From Saprospiraceae bacterium (lineage in GTDB: Bacteria > Bacteroidota > Bacteroidia > Chitinophagales > Saprospiraceae), in the NCBI GenBank assembly GCA_016722285.1, contig JADKGI010000013.1:1-64000 (forward strand): a DNA stretch of 64,000 nucleotides. Reading direction: 5' to 3'. The translations under genes and the position numbers were made by a program. Below the pieces are notes generated by a model. That model searched no databases. It saw only the letters and a program-made list of their open reading frames with translations, and was not told the origin of the DNA. This document shows, in pieces, positions 17,011-27,301 of the stretch; the stretch's first letter is position 1, and each line of letters opens with the position of its first letter.

Positions 17011-18777
17011 ATGGAACCAATCAGAAATATCGCAATCATTGCGCACGTTGATCACGGCAAGACAACCTTAGTTGATAAAATTATCCACGAGTGTAAAGCA
17101 ATGGATGATCGCAAAGACACCGGCGAGCTTATACTTGACAACAATGATCTTGAGAGAGAAAGGGGTATAACTATTCTTTCAAAAAATGTATCGGTACCTT
17201 TTAATGGTGTGAAAATCAACATTATAGATACGCCTGGTCACTCTGATTTCGGAGGTGAAGTAGAGAGAGTACTGAATCTTGCAGATGGGGTATTACTTTT
17301 GGTAGATGCGTTTGAAGGTCCGATGCCCCAAACCCGTTTTGTATTGAATAAATCGATAGAATTGGGATTGAAACCAATAGTTGTGATTAATAAAGTTGAT
17401 AAGGAAAACTGTCGCCCTGAAGAAGTGCAGAGTGATGTTTTTGACCTCATGTACAATTTAGGAGCTACTGAAGATCAATTGAACTTTGTTACCCTATTCG
17501 GTTCCAGTAGAGATGGATGGATGAGCTTCGACCATGACATAAGGACAAAAGATATTAAACCACTTTTGCAGGCTGTTATTGATGTCATTCCAGAGGCTCC
17601 ATACAAAGAAGGCAGTGTGCAGATGGGTATTACATCTTTGGACTTTAATGCATTTCAGGGTAGAATCGCTATCGGAAGGGTGTACCGGGGTGACCTGGAT
17701 GAAAATAAAGATTACATGCTTTGCAAAAAGAATGGAGTTACCAAAAAAGTAAGGGTAAAAGAGCTATTTGTATTTGAAGGCCTTGGGAAAGCAAGAGTAT
17801 CTTCAGTAAGAAGTGGCGACCTTTGTGCAGTTGTTGGATTAGATGATTTTGAAATAGGAGATACAATAGCAGATCTTATCGAACCTGAAGCACTTCCCCG
17901 CATTGAAGTGGATGAGCCAACTATGAGTATGCTGTTTACCATCAATACATCACCGTTTTTTGGTAAAGAAGGAAAATATGTTACATCGAGACACCTGAGG
18001 GAAAGACTCTATAAGGAATTAGAGAAAAATCTGGCACTTCGTGTTGAAGATGGCGAGACAGAAGACAAGTTTAGTGTGTATGGCCGGGGAGTATTGCACC
18101 TGAGCATATTGATAGAAACAATGCGCCGTGAGGGGTATGAGTTGCAAGTAGGTAAACCACAAGTCATTATAAAAGAAATTGATGGCATAAAATGCGAGCC
18201 GGTGGAGACATTGGTGATAGACGTTCCTGAAGTTTCGTCCGGAAGAGTGATTGAATTGGTGACACAGCGGAAAGGGTTACTAAAAGTGATGGAGCCCAAA
18301 GGCGATGTGCAGCATCTGGAGTTTGAAATACCTTCAAGGGGTATTATTGGTCTTAGGAATTACATGCTGACAGCAACAGCCGGTGAGGCTGTAATGACCC
18401 ACCGTTTTCTGACTTTTGAGCCTTTTAAGGGCGAATTACCTACCAGGTGGAAAGGTTCTCTTGTATCTATGGAGCAAGGCCAGGCCCTTCCATTTGCCAT
18501 AGACAGGCTGCAAGACAGAGGTAAATTTTTTATTGACCCGGGAGATCAGGTATATGTTGGTCAAGTAATAGGTGAGCATAGTAGAGATAATGAAATGGAA
18601 GCCAATATAATAAAAGGTAAGAAACTTACTAATATGAGCGCTTCTGGTTCAGACGAAAATATGAAAATCGCACCCAAAATTCAATTTTCTCTTGAGGAAG
18701 CAATGGAGTATATCAAAGATGATGAATACCTGGAGGTGACGCCTATGAGTTTGCGAATGAGAAAGATTAAGTTTTAA
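17011..18777 (+). CDS. typA: Ribosome-associated translational GTPase TypA/BipA
   Basis: Translation-factor GTPase acting on the 50S subunit under stress and in the cold. The G motifs are intact: AHVDHGKTTL (G1), DTPGHSDFGGE (G3) and NKVDKENCRP (G4). EF-G-like domains II, III and V follow, and then the TypA-specific C-terminal domain (GSLVSMEQGQALPFAIDRLQ, GQVIGEHSRDNEMEAN). At 588 residues it is near the usual about 600. It follows the helicase by 77 bases on the same strand and overlaps the convergent rsmF gene by 11 bases. Confidence 0.96.
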   Translation: MEPIRNIAIIAHVDHGKTTLVDKIIHECKAMDDRKDTGELILDNNDLERERGITILSKNVSVPFNGVKINIIDTPGHSDFGGEVERVLNLADGVLLLVDAFEGPMPQTRFVLNKSIELGLKPIVVINKVDKENCRPEEVQSDVFDLMYNLGATEDQLNFVTLFGSSRDGWMSFDHDIRTKDIKPLLQAVIDVIPEAPYKEGSVQMGITSLDFNAFQGRIAIGRVYRGDLDENKDYMLCKKNGVTKKVRVKELFVFEGLGKARVSSVRSGDLCAVVGLDDFEIGDTIADLIEPEALPRIEVDEPTMSMLFTINTSPFFGKEGKYVTSRHLRERLYKELEKNLALRVEDGETEDKFSVYGRGVLHLSILIETMRREGYELQVGKPQVIIKEIDGIKCEPVETLVIDVPEVSSGRVIELVTQRKGLLKVMEPKGDVQHLEFEIPSRGIIGLRNYMLTATAGEAVMTHRFLTFEPFKGELPTRWKGSLVSMEQGQALPFAIDRLQDRGKFFIDPGDQVYVGQVIGEHSRDNEMEANIIKGKKLTNMSASGSDENMKIAPKIQFSLEEAMEYIKDDEYLEVTPMSLRMRKIKF

Positions 18778-20140
18778 TTTCAGGAAGATCCATCAGGATT
18801 CTGTATTCATTTGGTAAATAGTTGTTAATCCTGTTTCCCAGATTTTTTAGAAACCCGATATTATTGTTTTGATAACTGGCCAACATCCATGATCTTGTCC
18901 GCGACTCAATACATGGTAATGTTTTCTTAAGGTAAAATCGGGCAGATTCCAAATCGAGTGATATTGTAGGGAAATCCTGTATCAGAATTTTTGACAATGC
19001 AAGACTATGATTAGGTATCAAAATATTTTTATTGACATCACCCACCGTAACTCCGCAGTAGATTAATCTTAGGTAAGCTTCGAGATAATAAGCATCCTTT
19101 TCAAATTCATCAGGAAGGGCATGAATAGTTCCTGTTTTATCTTTAAGGAAACTCAGATTTGAAGTCCTTACCCATTGTGTAATAACTGCCGTTTCATTTT
19201 TATCGATTTTTGTCAGGGTCCCGGATTTCCTTTTATTATTTGCAATGAGGTGAGATGGCCCTTCATCTTTTTTGAAAACTGAAATAAAGAATCCTTCACC
19301 TTTGATTTTGTGCGGATAAAATTGATAGCCTACGCTGTTTTTGCCATGTATCTCATCTATTTGCCACATAGATGGTATTTCCAAAGCAAGATTTATCAAT
19401 CCCATATTGCCTGCAATCCAGTCAGTATTTTCAATATTCTCTTTTCTGTTGTAGGTACAGGTAGAATAAATCAGAATTCCTCCTGGCTTTAGTGCAGGAA
19501 TAATATTGCTGAGTATCCTTTTTTGCCTTGAAGCGCATTTATCTACATTTTCAAGCGACCACTCACATATTGATTCTGGATCTTTTCTGAACATACCCTC
19601 CCCTGAACATGGTGCGTCCACCAGAATTATATCAAAATATTCCCTGATATGATGGAAATCTTGAGGGTCATTATTAGTCACTATTACATTTGCACAGCCT
19701 TCTTTCAGTAGATTGTATTTAAGAGTGTAAGCCCGACTTTTAATAATCTCATTAGCTATCAGCAACCCATTTCCACCAAGCCAGGACGCTATAAGTGTAC
19801 TTTTTCCTCCTGGTGAAGCGCAGAGGTCTAAAATTCGTATGTTTTTTTCATTTGGAGAAAATGCCTCTAATACATGATGCACAAACATAGATGATGGTTC
19901 CTGTACATAATATGCGCCTGCATGAAAAGATGGATCAAGAGTAAAAACGGGTCTGCTTTTCATGTAAAATCCTGACGGACACCACGGTATATTTTCATCT
20001 GGAAGGATTGTATTCCATTTGCCTGAATTAATTCGAATGGAAAGAGGAGCTGGCTTATCCAATGAATTAATTAAATGATTGGCATCTGCTTTTGGCAGAG
20101 ACCCTTTTATCTGATTGACAAAATCATCAGATAGATTCAT
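18767..20140 (-). CDS. rsmF: rRNA cytosine-C5 methyltransferase, RsmF/RsmB type
   Basis: NOL1/NOP2/Sun-family SAM-dependent RNA m5C methyltransferase. SAM-binding DLCASPGGKST (about 103), the first Cys motif DAPCSGEGMFRKDP (about 173) and the catalytic STCTYNRKENIENT (about 223) are all present. The C-terminal part (PNHSLALSKILI ...) resembles the RsmF extension rather than the short RsmB form. The N-terminal NusB-like domain of RsmB is absent, so RsmF is preferred. The start overlaps the end of the upstream symporter gene by 14 bases. Confidence 0.85.
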   Translation of the reverse strand: MNLSDDFVNQIKGSLPKADANHLINSLDKPAPLSIRINSGKWNTILPDENIPWCPSGFYMKSRPVFTLDPSFHAGAYYVQEPSSMFVHHVLEAFSPNEKNIRILDLCASPGGKSTLIASWLGGNGLLIANEIIKSRAYTLKYNLLKEGCANVIVTNNDPQDFHHIREYFDIILVDAPCSGEGMFRKDPESICEWSLENVDKCASRQKRILSNIIPALKPGGILIYSTCTYNRKENIENTDWIAGNMGLINLALEIPSMWQIDEIHGKNSVGYQFYPHKIKGEGFFISVFKKDEGPSHLIANNKRKSGTLTKIDKNETAVITQWVRTSNLSFLKDKTGTIHALPDEFEKDAYYLEAYLRLIYCGVTVGDVNKNILIPNHSLALSKILIQDFPTISLDLESARFYLKKTLPCIESRTRSWMLASYQNNNIGFLKNLGNRINNYLPNEYRILMDLPEIKT

Positions 20141-21827
20141 AGTCAGACTTATCTTTTAAGATTAAATGCTGGAGTATCAGGCCAATTGAGATCACTAAAA
20201 TACACCCAATGGCATTCAGCCAAAGATAACCTACCACATCAGAAATAAAAATAGCTATTACTATAGCTTCTGAAATTAAAGCTGCAATAAATACTGCATT
20301 GGCTTTTATGGTTCTGAAATAAAATGCCACAAGAAAAATGCCGAGTATGGTGCCGTAAAATACAGATCCGATTATATTTACAAATTGTATTAGGTTTTCG
20401 AATAGAGTGCCAAAACACGCAAAAGTAATCGCAATTCCTCCCCATAATATGGTCAGCATTTTTGTAGAAAATACGTAGTGTTTGTCATTCCCTGTGGGAT
20501 TAATGATTCTTTTATAGATATCGACCGTAGTAGTCGTAGAAAGTGCATTTAGCTCAGAAGCAGTAGATGACATAGCCGCACTGAAAATGACAGCCAGCAA
20601 CAAACCGATAAGGCCTTTCGGTAAGTGGGCCAGAATAAAACTTATGAAGACATAATCTTTATCATTGGATTCTTCATCAGGAAGGTGTTTTTCAACCAGT
20701 ACCCGGGTCTGATTCCTGATATCTTTCTCAACTGAATTTAACTCGACGATTTCTTTGTTCAGCACAGCTTTTTCTTCCTTTTTGATATTGCTGCTACTGA
20801 GCTGGTATAATAAAGCAGATTTTGCATGAAAAACAGAGTCATTCTTAATTTCAAGAATAGATAATGGCACCGATGCTTCTGTATTCTTTAGTTTATCCAG
20901 AGTTTTAGCATTAAAAAAGACAGGAGACGAATTGAACTGGTAAAAAACAAATACCATTACTCCTACTAATAGAATAAAAAATTGCATTGGTACCTTCAAA
21001 ATTCCGTTAAAGATTAGTCCCAGGCTGCTTTCCCTTATTGATTTTCCGGACAGATATCGCTGAACCTGTGATTGATCTGTCCCGAAATATGATAATGAAA
21101 GAAATAATCCTCCTGTTATACCGGACCAGAATGTGTATCTGCTTTCCATGTCAAATGAAAAATCAAGAATGTTCAATTTGCCGGAAACCCCGGCAATTTC
21201 CATAGCATTTGAGAAGTTTACTTGTTGAGGTAAGGAATCAAGGATAATATAAAAAGCCAGAAACATCCCGGTCATAATAATAAACATCTGTTGCTTTTGT
21301 GTCACATTGACAGCTTTCGTTCCACCGCTGACAGTATAAATGATAACCAATGATCCGATTAAAAAATTTAGCAAATTCAAATTCCACCCAAGTATAGTGG
21401 ATAGTATGATTGATGGAGCATAAATTGTAATACCGGCAGCTAAACCGCGTTGTATAAGAAATAGTCCGGCAGTAAGTGTCCTGGTCTTAACATCAAACCT
21501 GTCTTCAAGAAATTCATAGGCTGTAAAAACTTTAAGTCGGTGGTAAATTGGTATAAAAGTATAGCATATGATAATCATAGCAATCGGAAGTCCGAAATAG
21601 AACTGGACAAATCCCATCCCATCATGAAATGCTTGTCCGGGTGTTGACATAAATGTAATAGCGCTGGCCTGAGTTGCCATAACTGAAAGACCTACGGTCC
21701 ACCATCTGGCTTGCTTGTCACCAAGCATATAAGACTGCATATCCTGCTGCCCTCTTGTCTTGTAGGCACCATATATGACTATAAAAAGTAACGTTACTAT
21801 TAGTACAACCCAATCAAAACTACCCAT
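20127..21827 (-). CDS. Sodium:solute symporter (SSS family)
   Basis: Integral membrane secondary transporter of about 13 helices. Family signatures include SYMLGDKQARWWTVGLSVMA near the N-terminus, YEFLEDRFDVKTRTL, IYTVSGGTKAVNVT and SYFGTDQSQVQRYLSGKS. A polar insert of about 100 residues (about 305-395, charged and helical) interrupts the membrane core between two helices and is longer than in sugar symporters. The substrate is unknown. It sits directly downstream of a small membrane protein gene and the PIG-L deacetylase gene, so a sugar or amide product of the deacetylase is a possible cargo (inference). Confidence 0.87.
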   Translation of the reverse strand: MGSFDWVVLIVTLLFIVIYGAYKTRGQQDMQSYMLGDKQARWWTVGLSVMATQASAITFMSTPGQAFHDGMGFVQFYFGLPIAMIIICYTFIPIYHRLKVFTAYEFLEDRFDVKTRTLTAGLFLIQRGLAAGITIYAPSIILSTILGWNLNLLNFLIGSLVIIYTVSGGTKAVNVTQKQQMFIIMTGMFLAFYIILDSLPQQVNFSNAMEIAGVSGKLNILDFSFDMESRYTFWSGITGGLFLSLSYFGTDQSQVQRYLSGKSIRESSLGLIFNGILKVPMQFFILLVGVMVFVFYQFNSSPVFFNAKTLDKLKNTEASVPLSILEIKNDSVFHAKSALLYQLSSSNIKKEEKAVLNKEIVELNSVEKDIRNQTRVLVEKHLPDEESNDKDYVFISFILAHLPKGLIGLLLAVIFSAAMSSTASELNALSTTTTVDIYKRIINPTGNDKHYVFSTKMLTILWGGIAITFACFGTLFENLIQFVNIIGSVFYGTILGIFLVAFYFRTIKANAVFIAALISEAIVIAIFISDVVGYLWLNAIGCILVISIGLILQHLILKDKSDYESI

Positions 21828-21830
21828 TTA

Positions 21831-21944
21831 TTATATATTCCAGATTTTCATTATTATAAAAAATAACAAAATATAGATGGCATTGAGTAGCAAGACCATG
21901 GTGTATCCTTTATTCCATCGCCAGCTTTTATTAAGGTTGGACAT
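21831..21944 (-). CDS. Small single-pass membrane protein (37 residues)
   Basis: The frame begins MSNLNKSWRWNKGYTMVLLL and has a polar, basic N-terminus (about 1-14) followed by one strong membrane helix (about 15-33). Its ATG overlaps the 3' end of the PIG-L gene by 14 bases, and its stop lies 3 bases before the symporter ATG. This tight packing on one strand supports a translated gene. I think similar mini-proteins occur before SSS symporters in relatives but cannot verify it. It may be an accessory subunit of the symporter. Confidence 0.55.
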   Translation of the reverse strand: MSNLNKSWRWNKGYTMVLLLNAIYILLFFIIMKIWNI

Positions 21945-24472
21945 CCAGGCCTATTGAAATCATATTGGCAAATAGCCTGAATGCTCCTGAAACTCCCGCT
22001 GGCAATTCTCTAAAGAAAGACAATCCTGTATATATATAGTGTCCGTCACCGTATTTAGCAATAAGTAAGCTGCCATCCTGAGGTTTTTCATCCGGGTCAT
22101 TACAGGAAAATATTGGAGTGAATTGCGTGTCCCATGCGCCGGGAAAATACAAACCACGTTCCTGAACCCATCCATCAAAATCTTTTGCAGTAATTTTATT
22201 CGGATAATTGAGGACAGAATGGTTTGGCTGTAAGATTCTCATTTCTGCATCTTCGACTGTAACCCTGTTTCTTGATAAAGTTAAGCTGTAGGGCGCTAAA
22301 TCTTTGGTAACTAATCCATTTGAAGTGTTATATTGTACAATGACATTTCCTCCTTGTTTAATGTATTCAAAAATTTCATTTTGCTTAAACTTCAGAGATT
22401 CTTCAGTATTATATGCTCTGACTCCAATGATCAAAGCATCGTAAGGGATAAGTCTCTCCAATGAAATTTCATCAGATCGGACAACTTCAACATTGTAACC
22501 TATCTGTCTCAGACTCATGGGTATATCATCTCCGGCTCCCATGAGGTATGCAATCCTCTGTCCTCTTGTTTCTATACTTATTCTCGACAATTTAGTCTCA
22601 GCTTTTTTAAGTACAGTTTGAAAAGGAATATGTTCGTAATTTATGTCAATTATTTCTCCCGTAAAAACTTCTTTTCCGGAAGTAACTGCAGGAGTTATCA
22701 TGATTTCCTGAGTATTTGCAGGAGGGGTTATAGTAAAAACAAAATCTTTATTTTCTCCTTTACTTACAATGGTAAATTCAAATGATTTGGGTTCGGCATT
22801 CCAACCTTCCGGTAATGGTATGGAAAGACTGCCAGATTGATTTTCAGCCCATGCATACACGGAAACTTTTATATCCTTTGGTTGATTGGATGCAAATATA
22901 TAAACAGGATCATGGCATTTGACTGAAATGGCAGGTACAATTTCCAACGGTCTGAATGTTTCGCCATTTTTTGAGCTATTAAATTTATATACTAGTTCTT
23001 TTTCAAAAGGAATTTCCACTCCGTTTATCTTAAAAAGAAAGGTAGCTTTTAGCTCCTTTTTGTTTCAGGGTTTCCTATGATTTCCTGATCTGCGACATTA
23101 TATAAGCCCAAAGTTCCCTTTTTAAAAGCCAATAAGGTGCTGAATATGACGTAGTTGCAGGAATTGCTGCCTGGCATGACCACTTGAACGGATCGTTGGT
23201 GGTCAACTTATAGCTCATTGTAGTGTCTATATCAATCCCTTCGCCTTTTATTGAAATAAGTGAGGCATTTAAATCAAGTCGGCTAATTGCTTCAAAATCG
23301 ACTGTAATATTTTCTCCTTTAGTAACTTTATGAACATTAGTTTTTGCTTCAAGATACATCCCGGCACATGCTGATATTAAATTTTTGATTTCATTTATTT
23401 TAATTTCCCGCCAAAAAGGATCTTTTACTTTTTGTATAGCTGTATATAATTCTACTAATAGAGGAATAGAAGCTGCTGGATTTTTAAAGTCATAATTTTT
23501 TATGGCTTGCTCCACCATAGCTTTGACAGGTGTTCCACCTTCCACTCTAGTCCAGGTTGTATTTATCCCATCAAAAATATCAGATTTAGATGGCGGCATG
23601 TCGCCTTTTAGTAGTTCGAGATATTCCATTTGAGAACCCCTGGTGCCGGTTGAACCAAAACCCTGACATTTATGATTGCTTCTGGATTCTGCAGCGATTT
23701 CAGTGTTGGATTTTCCTAATAATGGAAAATAAACTCCAACATCCATACCCATCAGTTTAGATTTATCAGCCTTATTAAATTTATCTTCACTGCCATAAAA
23801 CCACCAGCTTGTATTGAAAAATAACCTTTTTGGTTGCCAGGCAGACACATATTTTAGTTGTTCAGGATTGATATTTTTGTCGCCTGCTTTATCAAAAAGT
23901 TCATAGGATAACTGAGCTGATGCAGTATGATGGCCGTGGGTTTCGCCACTTGTACGATGATCAAATCTATTTATTATTACATCAGGACGAGTTCTGCGTA
24001 TTGCCCAGACAACATCCGCTTTCACTTTTTCAGTGTCCCATATTTTAATTGTTTCTTCAGCATTTTTTGAATAACCAAAATCATTCGCTCTTGTGAACAT
24101 CTGACGCCCATTATCTACCGATCTTGCCATGAGCAATTCCTGGGTTCTAATTACTCCAAGTAGCTCTGACATTTCCGGACCTATCAGATTTTGACCGCCA
24201 TCGCCTCTCGTCAGAGCAAGATATGTAGTCATAGCTTTTTTGTCATTTGCAAGATATGAAATTAATCTGGTGTTTTCATCATCAGGGTGCGCAGCAACGT
24301 AAAGTACTGAACCGAGAAATCCCAGTTTTTCCATCATTTGATAAATTTCACCTGATGTAGGCTTCTTGGGTGCCTGCCCATTCAAATTATTATTAAAAAA
24401 AATCAAAATAAAAACTAACGCGAAAAACTTATTTAAACTCTTGTAAATAAGATTATTACATATTAATAACAT
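21931..24472 (-). CDS. PIG-L family deacetylase with ThuA-like C-terminus (two frameshifts)
   Basis: Read as one gene of about 847 codons. Signal peptide 1-33 (ends NLNGQA). The PIG-L zinc deacetylase domain has AHPDDENTR (about 62) and HGHHTAS (about 175). A NEW3-like beta domain follows (VSVYAWAENQSG, LPEGWNAEP), then a ThuA/glutamine-amidotransferase-like domain (DALIIGVRAYNTEESL, GGNVIVQYNTS). The frame breaks near 23124 (TTTTAAAAAGGG) and again near 23050 (AAAAAGGAGC). Between them a third frame supplies GTLGLYNVADQEIIGNPETK, restoring a continuous protein. Both breaks are homopolymer sites. Likely removes N-acetyl groups from an extracytoplasmic glycan; the substrate is unknown. Confidence 0.8.
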
Positions 24473-24554
24473 AAATATTAAATATTTTGATGATAAATTG
24501 TTTTGATTATGTATTTAATTTAAGAAATTTGCGTTGCAACATCAAATTCTAGTT

Positions 24555-24638
24555 ATGTTAGTTTTGGGATTAACAATTATTGTTTTTATAGTATTGGCAA
24601 TTGGGTCTTTCTTTCAGACACATGCTGCGAGAAGATAA
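24555..24638 (+). CDS. Possible 27-residue membrane peptide
   Basis: A short frame starting ATG encodes MLVLGLTIIVFIVLAIGSFF then a polar, basic end, a single-helix micro-protein profile. No clear ribosome binding site is seen and the length is near chance level. It is convergent with the NqrM-like gene. Confidence 0.22.
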   Translation: MLVLGLTIIVFIVLAIGSFFQTHAARR

Positions 24639-24646
24639 TTTCTGAT

Positions 24647-24859
24647 TTATATATTTTTTGGTTCAGGCATTTTACAATCCTCTTCCGGTTTCTTGCCGCA
24701 TACCGTACATTCTCCAAATTGATTTTTCAAAATGGGGTTATTGCTGGCGCAACTTCCTCTAAATTCTTGACCAGTGACCAGCTGTCTTAAGTTCATAAGA
24801 ATAATAGATATTCCAAGTATCCCGAATATTATTACTAAAATATACAAAAACTCCATCAT
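24647..24859 (-). CDS. NqrM-like (DUF539) small membrane protein
   Basis: A 70-residue protein with one N-terminal membrane helix (about 4-24) followed by a Cys pattern GSCAS...GECTVCGKKPEEDC. This matches the layout of NqrM, the Fe-S/iron-delivery maturation factor of the Na+-translocating NADH:quinone reductase. No nqr genes are in the window, so an actual Nqr role is inference from the motif. It lies between the PIG-L gene and mazG. Confidence 0.65.
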   Translation of the reverse strand: MMEFLYILVIIFGILGISIILMNLRQLVTGQEFRGSCASNNPILKNQFGECTVCGKKPEEDCKMPEPKNI

Positions 24860-24985
24860 ATATAAATTATTGTGACAATTGTAAGTCTAACAAAGGTAAT
24901 ATGAATATTGTTTATTTTCCCATTCTCATGTTTTTTTGATTTTATTTAACACTTATTTTTAATTCCTATTTTTTTGCGAAAATAC

Positions 24986-24993
24986 TATATTTG
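24986..24993 (+). promoter_or_regulatory. -7 box for mazG
   Basis: TATATTTG, 28 bases before the mazG start, matches TAnnTTTG. Confidence 0.45.
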
Positions 24994-25021
24994 TGTTGTT
25001 TGTAATTAAAAACCTAAAATA

Positions 25022-25807
25022 TTGAATAATAATTTGGACGATGATCGCAATGTTAAAGCAACGGCATTTGTCAGGCTGCTTGACATCATGAATGATCTGA
25101 GGGAGAAATGTCCCTGGGATATGAATCAAACCAATGATTCTCTCAGAATTTTAACTATTGAAGAAACATACGAACTCTCTGATGCTATACTGAATAAAAA
25201 AAATGACGATATCAAAGAAGAAATCGGTGATTTGATGCTACATATGGTCTTTTATGCCAGAATAGGTGAGGAGCAAGGGGTATTTAATATTGCGGATGCC
25301 CTTAATAGCATTTGCGAAAAACTGATAAAAAGACACCCACATATTTATGGTAGTGTACAGGTCAAGTCGGAAGAAGACGTGAAAAAAAATTGGGAGCAAA
25401 TCAAACTATCAGAAGGGAAAAAATCAGTATTATCTGGTGTACCTGTTGGTTTACCAGCGATGGTGAAGGCCTATAGAATGCAGGAAAAAACGGCACAGGT
25501 AGGATTTGAATGGAAAGAAAAAAGTGACGTCTGGGCAAAAGTTGAAGAAGAAATTAACGAGTTTAAAGAAGTTTCCGATTCTGGAGATACTCAAAGAATA
25601 GAAGAAGAATTCGGTGATATTTTATTTTCCTTAATCAATTATGCGCGATATGAAGGCATAAATCCGGAAACTGCACTGGAAAGAGTAAATCGTAAATTCA
25701 AATATAGATTTGAGTTTATAGAAGAAAATGCAGATCAACCGCTCAAAGATATGTCTCTCGAGCAAATGGATGCATTGTGGCTAAAAGCTAAAATGGTACT
25801 GGATTGA
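25022..25807 (+). CDS. mazG: Nucleoside triphosphate pyrophosphohydrolase MazG
   Basis: House-cleaning enzyme that hydrolyses (non-canonical) NTPs to NMP and pyrophosphate. There are two MazG domains. The first has CPWDMNQTNDSL (about 30) and the metal-binding helices ETYELSDAI and KEEIGDLMLH (about 66-76). The second has VEEEINEF and EEEFGDILFSLINYARY (about 198-214). The length of 261 is normal. TTG start. Followed after 19 bases by a co-directional aminotransferase-fold gene. Confidence 0.94.
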   Translation: MNNNLDDDRNVKATAFVRLLDIMNDLREKCPWDMNQTNDSLRILTIEETYELSDAILNKKNDDIKEEIGDLMLHMVFYARIGEEQGVFNIADALNSICEKLIKRHPHIYGSVQVKSEEDVKKNWEQIKLSEGKKSVLSGVPVGLPAMVKAYRMQEKTAQVGFEWKEKSDVWAKVEEEINEFKEVSDSGDTQRIEEEFGDILFSLINYARYEGINPETALERVNRKFKYRFEFIEENADQPLKDMSLEQMDALWLKAKMVLD

Positions 25808-25826
25808 TTTCATTTTTATTAAAATA

Positions 25827-27104
25827 ATGGATATGAATAAAAGAAGCTTTTTGAAGAATACTGGTAAAATAATGCTGGGGGCCTATCTGCCTCAGGATAT
25901 TATTTTAGACAATCTGAATGCCAAATATAAAGACTGGTCCGACTCAGAACTGTCTAATGATGAAAATTTTTGGAAAGAAATAAGAAAAGGATATCGCCTT
26001 AAATCTGATTACATTAATCTTGAGAACGGTTATTATTGTTTTATGCCCCAGGTCACACTGGATCATTTTGTAAATAATGTTCTTGAAGTTAATTTTCAGG
26101 GATCTTATTATATGCGAAACTTACAAACTGAAAATAAGGAAAAATCTACTGCAAAATTAGCTGAGATGCTGGGATGCGATCGGGATGAAGTAATTATAAC
26201 CCGTAATACTACAGATTCGCTTGATACTATAATAAACGGTTACACCTGGCAAGTTGGGGATGAAGCCGTTATGGCGGAGCAGGATTATGGCTCAATAGTT
26301 AATCAGTTTAAGCTCATGGCCCGGAAATTCGGAATTGTAAATAAAATCATTTCAGTACCTAATCACCCCACAGGAGATGATGAAATAGTGAATATTTATG
26401 AAAGTGCCATTACTTCAAAGACAAAATTGTTGATGGTATGTCACATGGTAAATATCACAGGGCAGATATTACCAATAAGAAAAATTTGCGATATGGCTCA
26501 TTCTAAAGGTGTAAGCGTACTTGTAGATGGCGCCCATGCTCTGGCACATATTGATTTTAATATTAAAGATTTACATTGTGATTATTATGGATCAAGCTTA
26601 CACAAATGGCTGAGTACTCCTCTGGGTGCCGGACTATTATATATAAACAAGCCAAAAATAAAAGAATTGACTCCTACGATTGCTACGTGGGATGAAAACA
26701 GTGATGATATTAAAAAACTGAATCATACGGGTACACACCCGGTTCACACTGACCTCACTATTATTAATGCTATTGATTATTATCTTAAATTAGGTAAAAA
26801 AAGAAAGGAAGAAAGATTGCGATTTCTCCAAAGATATTGGTCTGATAAAGTCAGAAATGAAAAAGGTATAATAATAAACACTCCGGAGGATTTAGACAGA
26901 TCATGCGCCATTGCAAATATAGGTATCGAAGGGATGAAGCCTTCAGATATGGCAAAAATTTTATTGGAGAAATACAAAATATATACAGTGGCCATTGACG
27001 GTCATGGGGTGCAGGGTTGCAGAATAACACCCAATATATATACGAGTCTGCAAGAACTGGATGTTTTTGTAAAAGCTCTGAAAAGAATGTCAAAGCAAAG
27101 TTGA
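25827..27104 (+). CDS. Class V aminotransferase-fold PLP protein with N-terminal signal
   Basis: PLP-dependent enzyme of the cysteine desulfurase/isopenicillin N epimerase group. The PLP-lysine motif is SLHKWLSTPLGAGLL (about 254), the Asp/His pocket is LVDGAHALAHID (about 233), and TRNTTDSLDTIINGY lies near residue 124. The N-terminus MDMNKRSFLKNTGKIMLGAY resembles a Tat signal with KR in place of RR, suggesting export, as in the HisC-like protein of this window. The desulfurase active-site Cys loop is absent, so it is not an IscS-type enzyme. Substrate unknown. Confidence 0.8.
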   Translation: MDMNKRSFLKNTGKIMLGAYLPQDIILDNLNAKYKDWSDSELSNDENFWKEIRKGYRLKSDYINLENGYYCFMPQVTLDHFVNNVLEVNFQGSYYMRNLQTENKEKSTAKLAEMLGCDRDEVIITRNTTDSLDTIINGYTWQVGDEAVMAEQDYGSIVNQFKLMARKFGIVNKIISVPNHPTGDDEIVNIYESAITSKTKLLMVCHMVNITGQILPIRKICDMAHSKGVSVLVDGAHALAHIDFNIKDLHCDYYGSSLHKWLSTPLGAGLLYINKPKIKELTPTIATWDENSDDIKKLNHTGTHPVHTDLTIINAIDYYLKLGKKRKEERLRFLQRYWSDKVRNEKGIIINTPEDLDRSCAIANIGIEGMKPSDMAKILLEKYKIYTVAIDGHGVQGCRITPNIYTSLQELDVFVKALKRMSKQS

Positions 27105-27266
27105 AACTTGCTTTATAAAATTAACTCATCTCTGTAATAAGATAAATTCTTCAGGGAGATGCGAGAAACATAAACAATTCAGAGTTTAATTCTGTCTTAC
27201 TAATGTATTTTACATTTTTAAAAAATATTATAGTTCAAAGGATGGATATAAATCGGTAAAGATTTA

Positions 27267-27274
27267 TACTTTTG
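27267..27274 (+). promoter_or_regulatory. -7 box for queA
   Basis: TACTTTTG matches TAnnTTTG. It overlaps an in-frame TTG (27272), which is therefore rejected as the queA start. Confidence 0.5.
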
Positions 27275-27301
27275 CACTCCGAAAATAAAAAATTACTTTT
27301 A

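Noticed and set aside
21931..24472. Two independent genes, a PIG-L deacetylase and a separate ThuA-like protein
   Set aside because: A third frame bridges the gap without loss of residues (GTLGLYNVADQEIIGNPETK), so one frameshifted gene is simpler. It is also not BshB: it is much larger and has a signal peptide.
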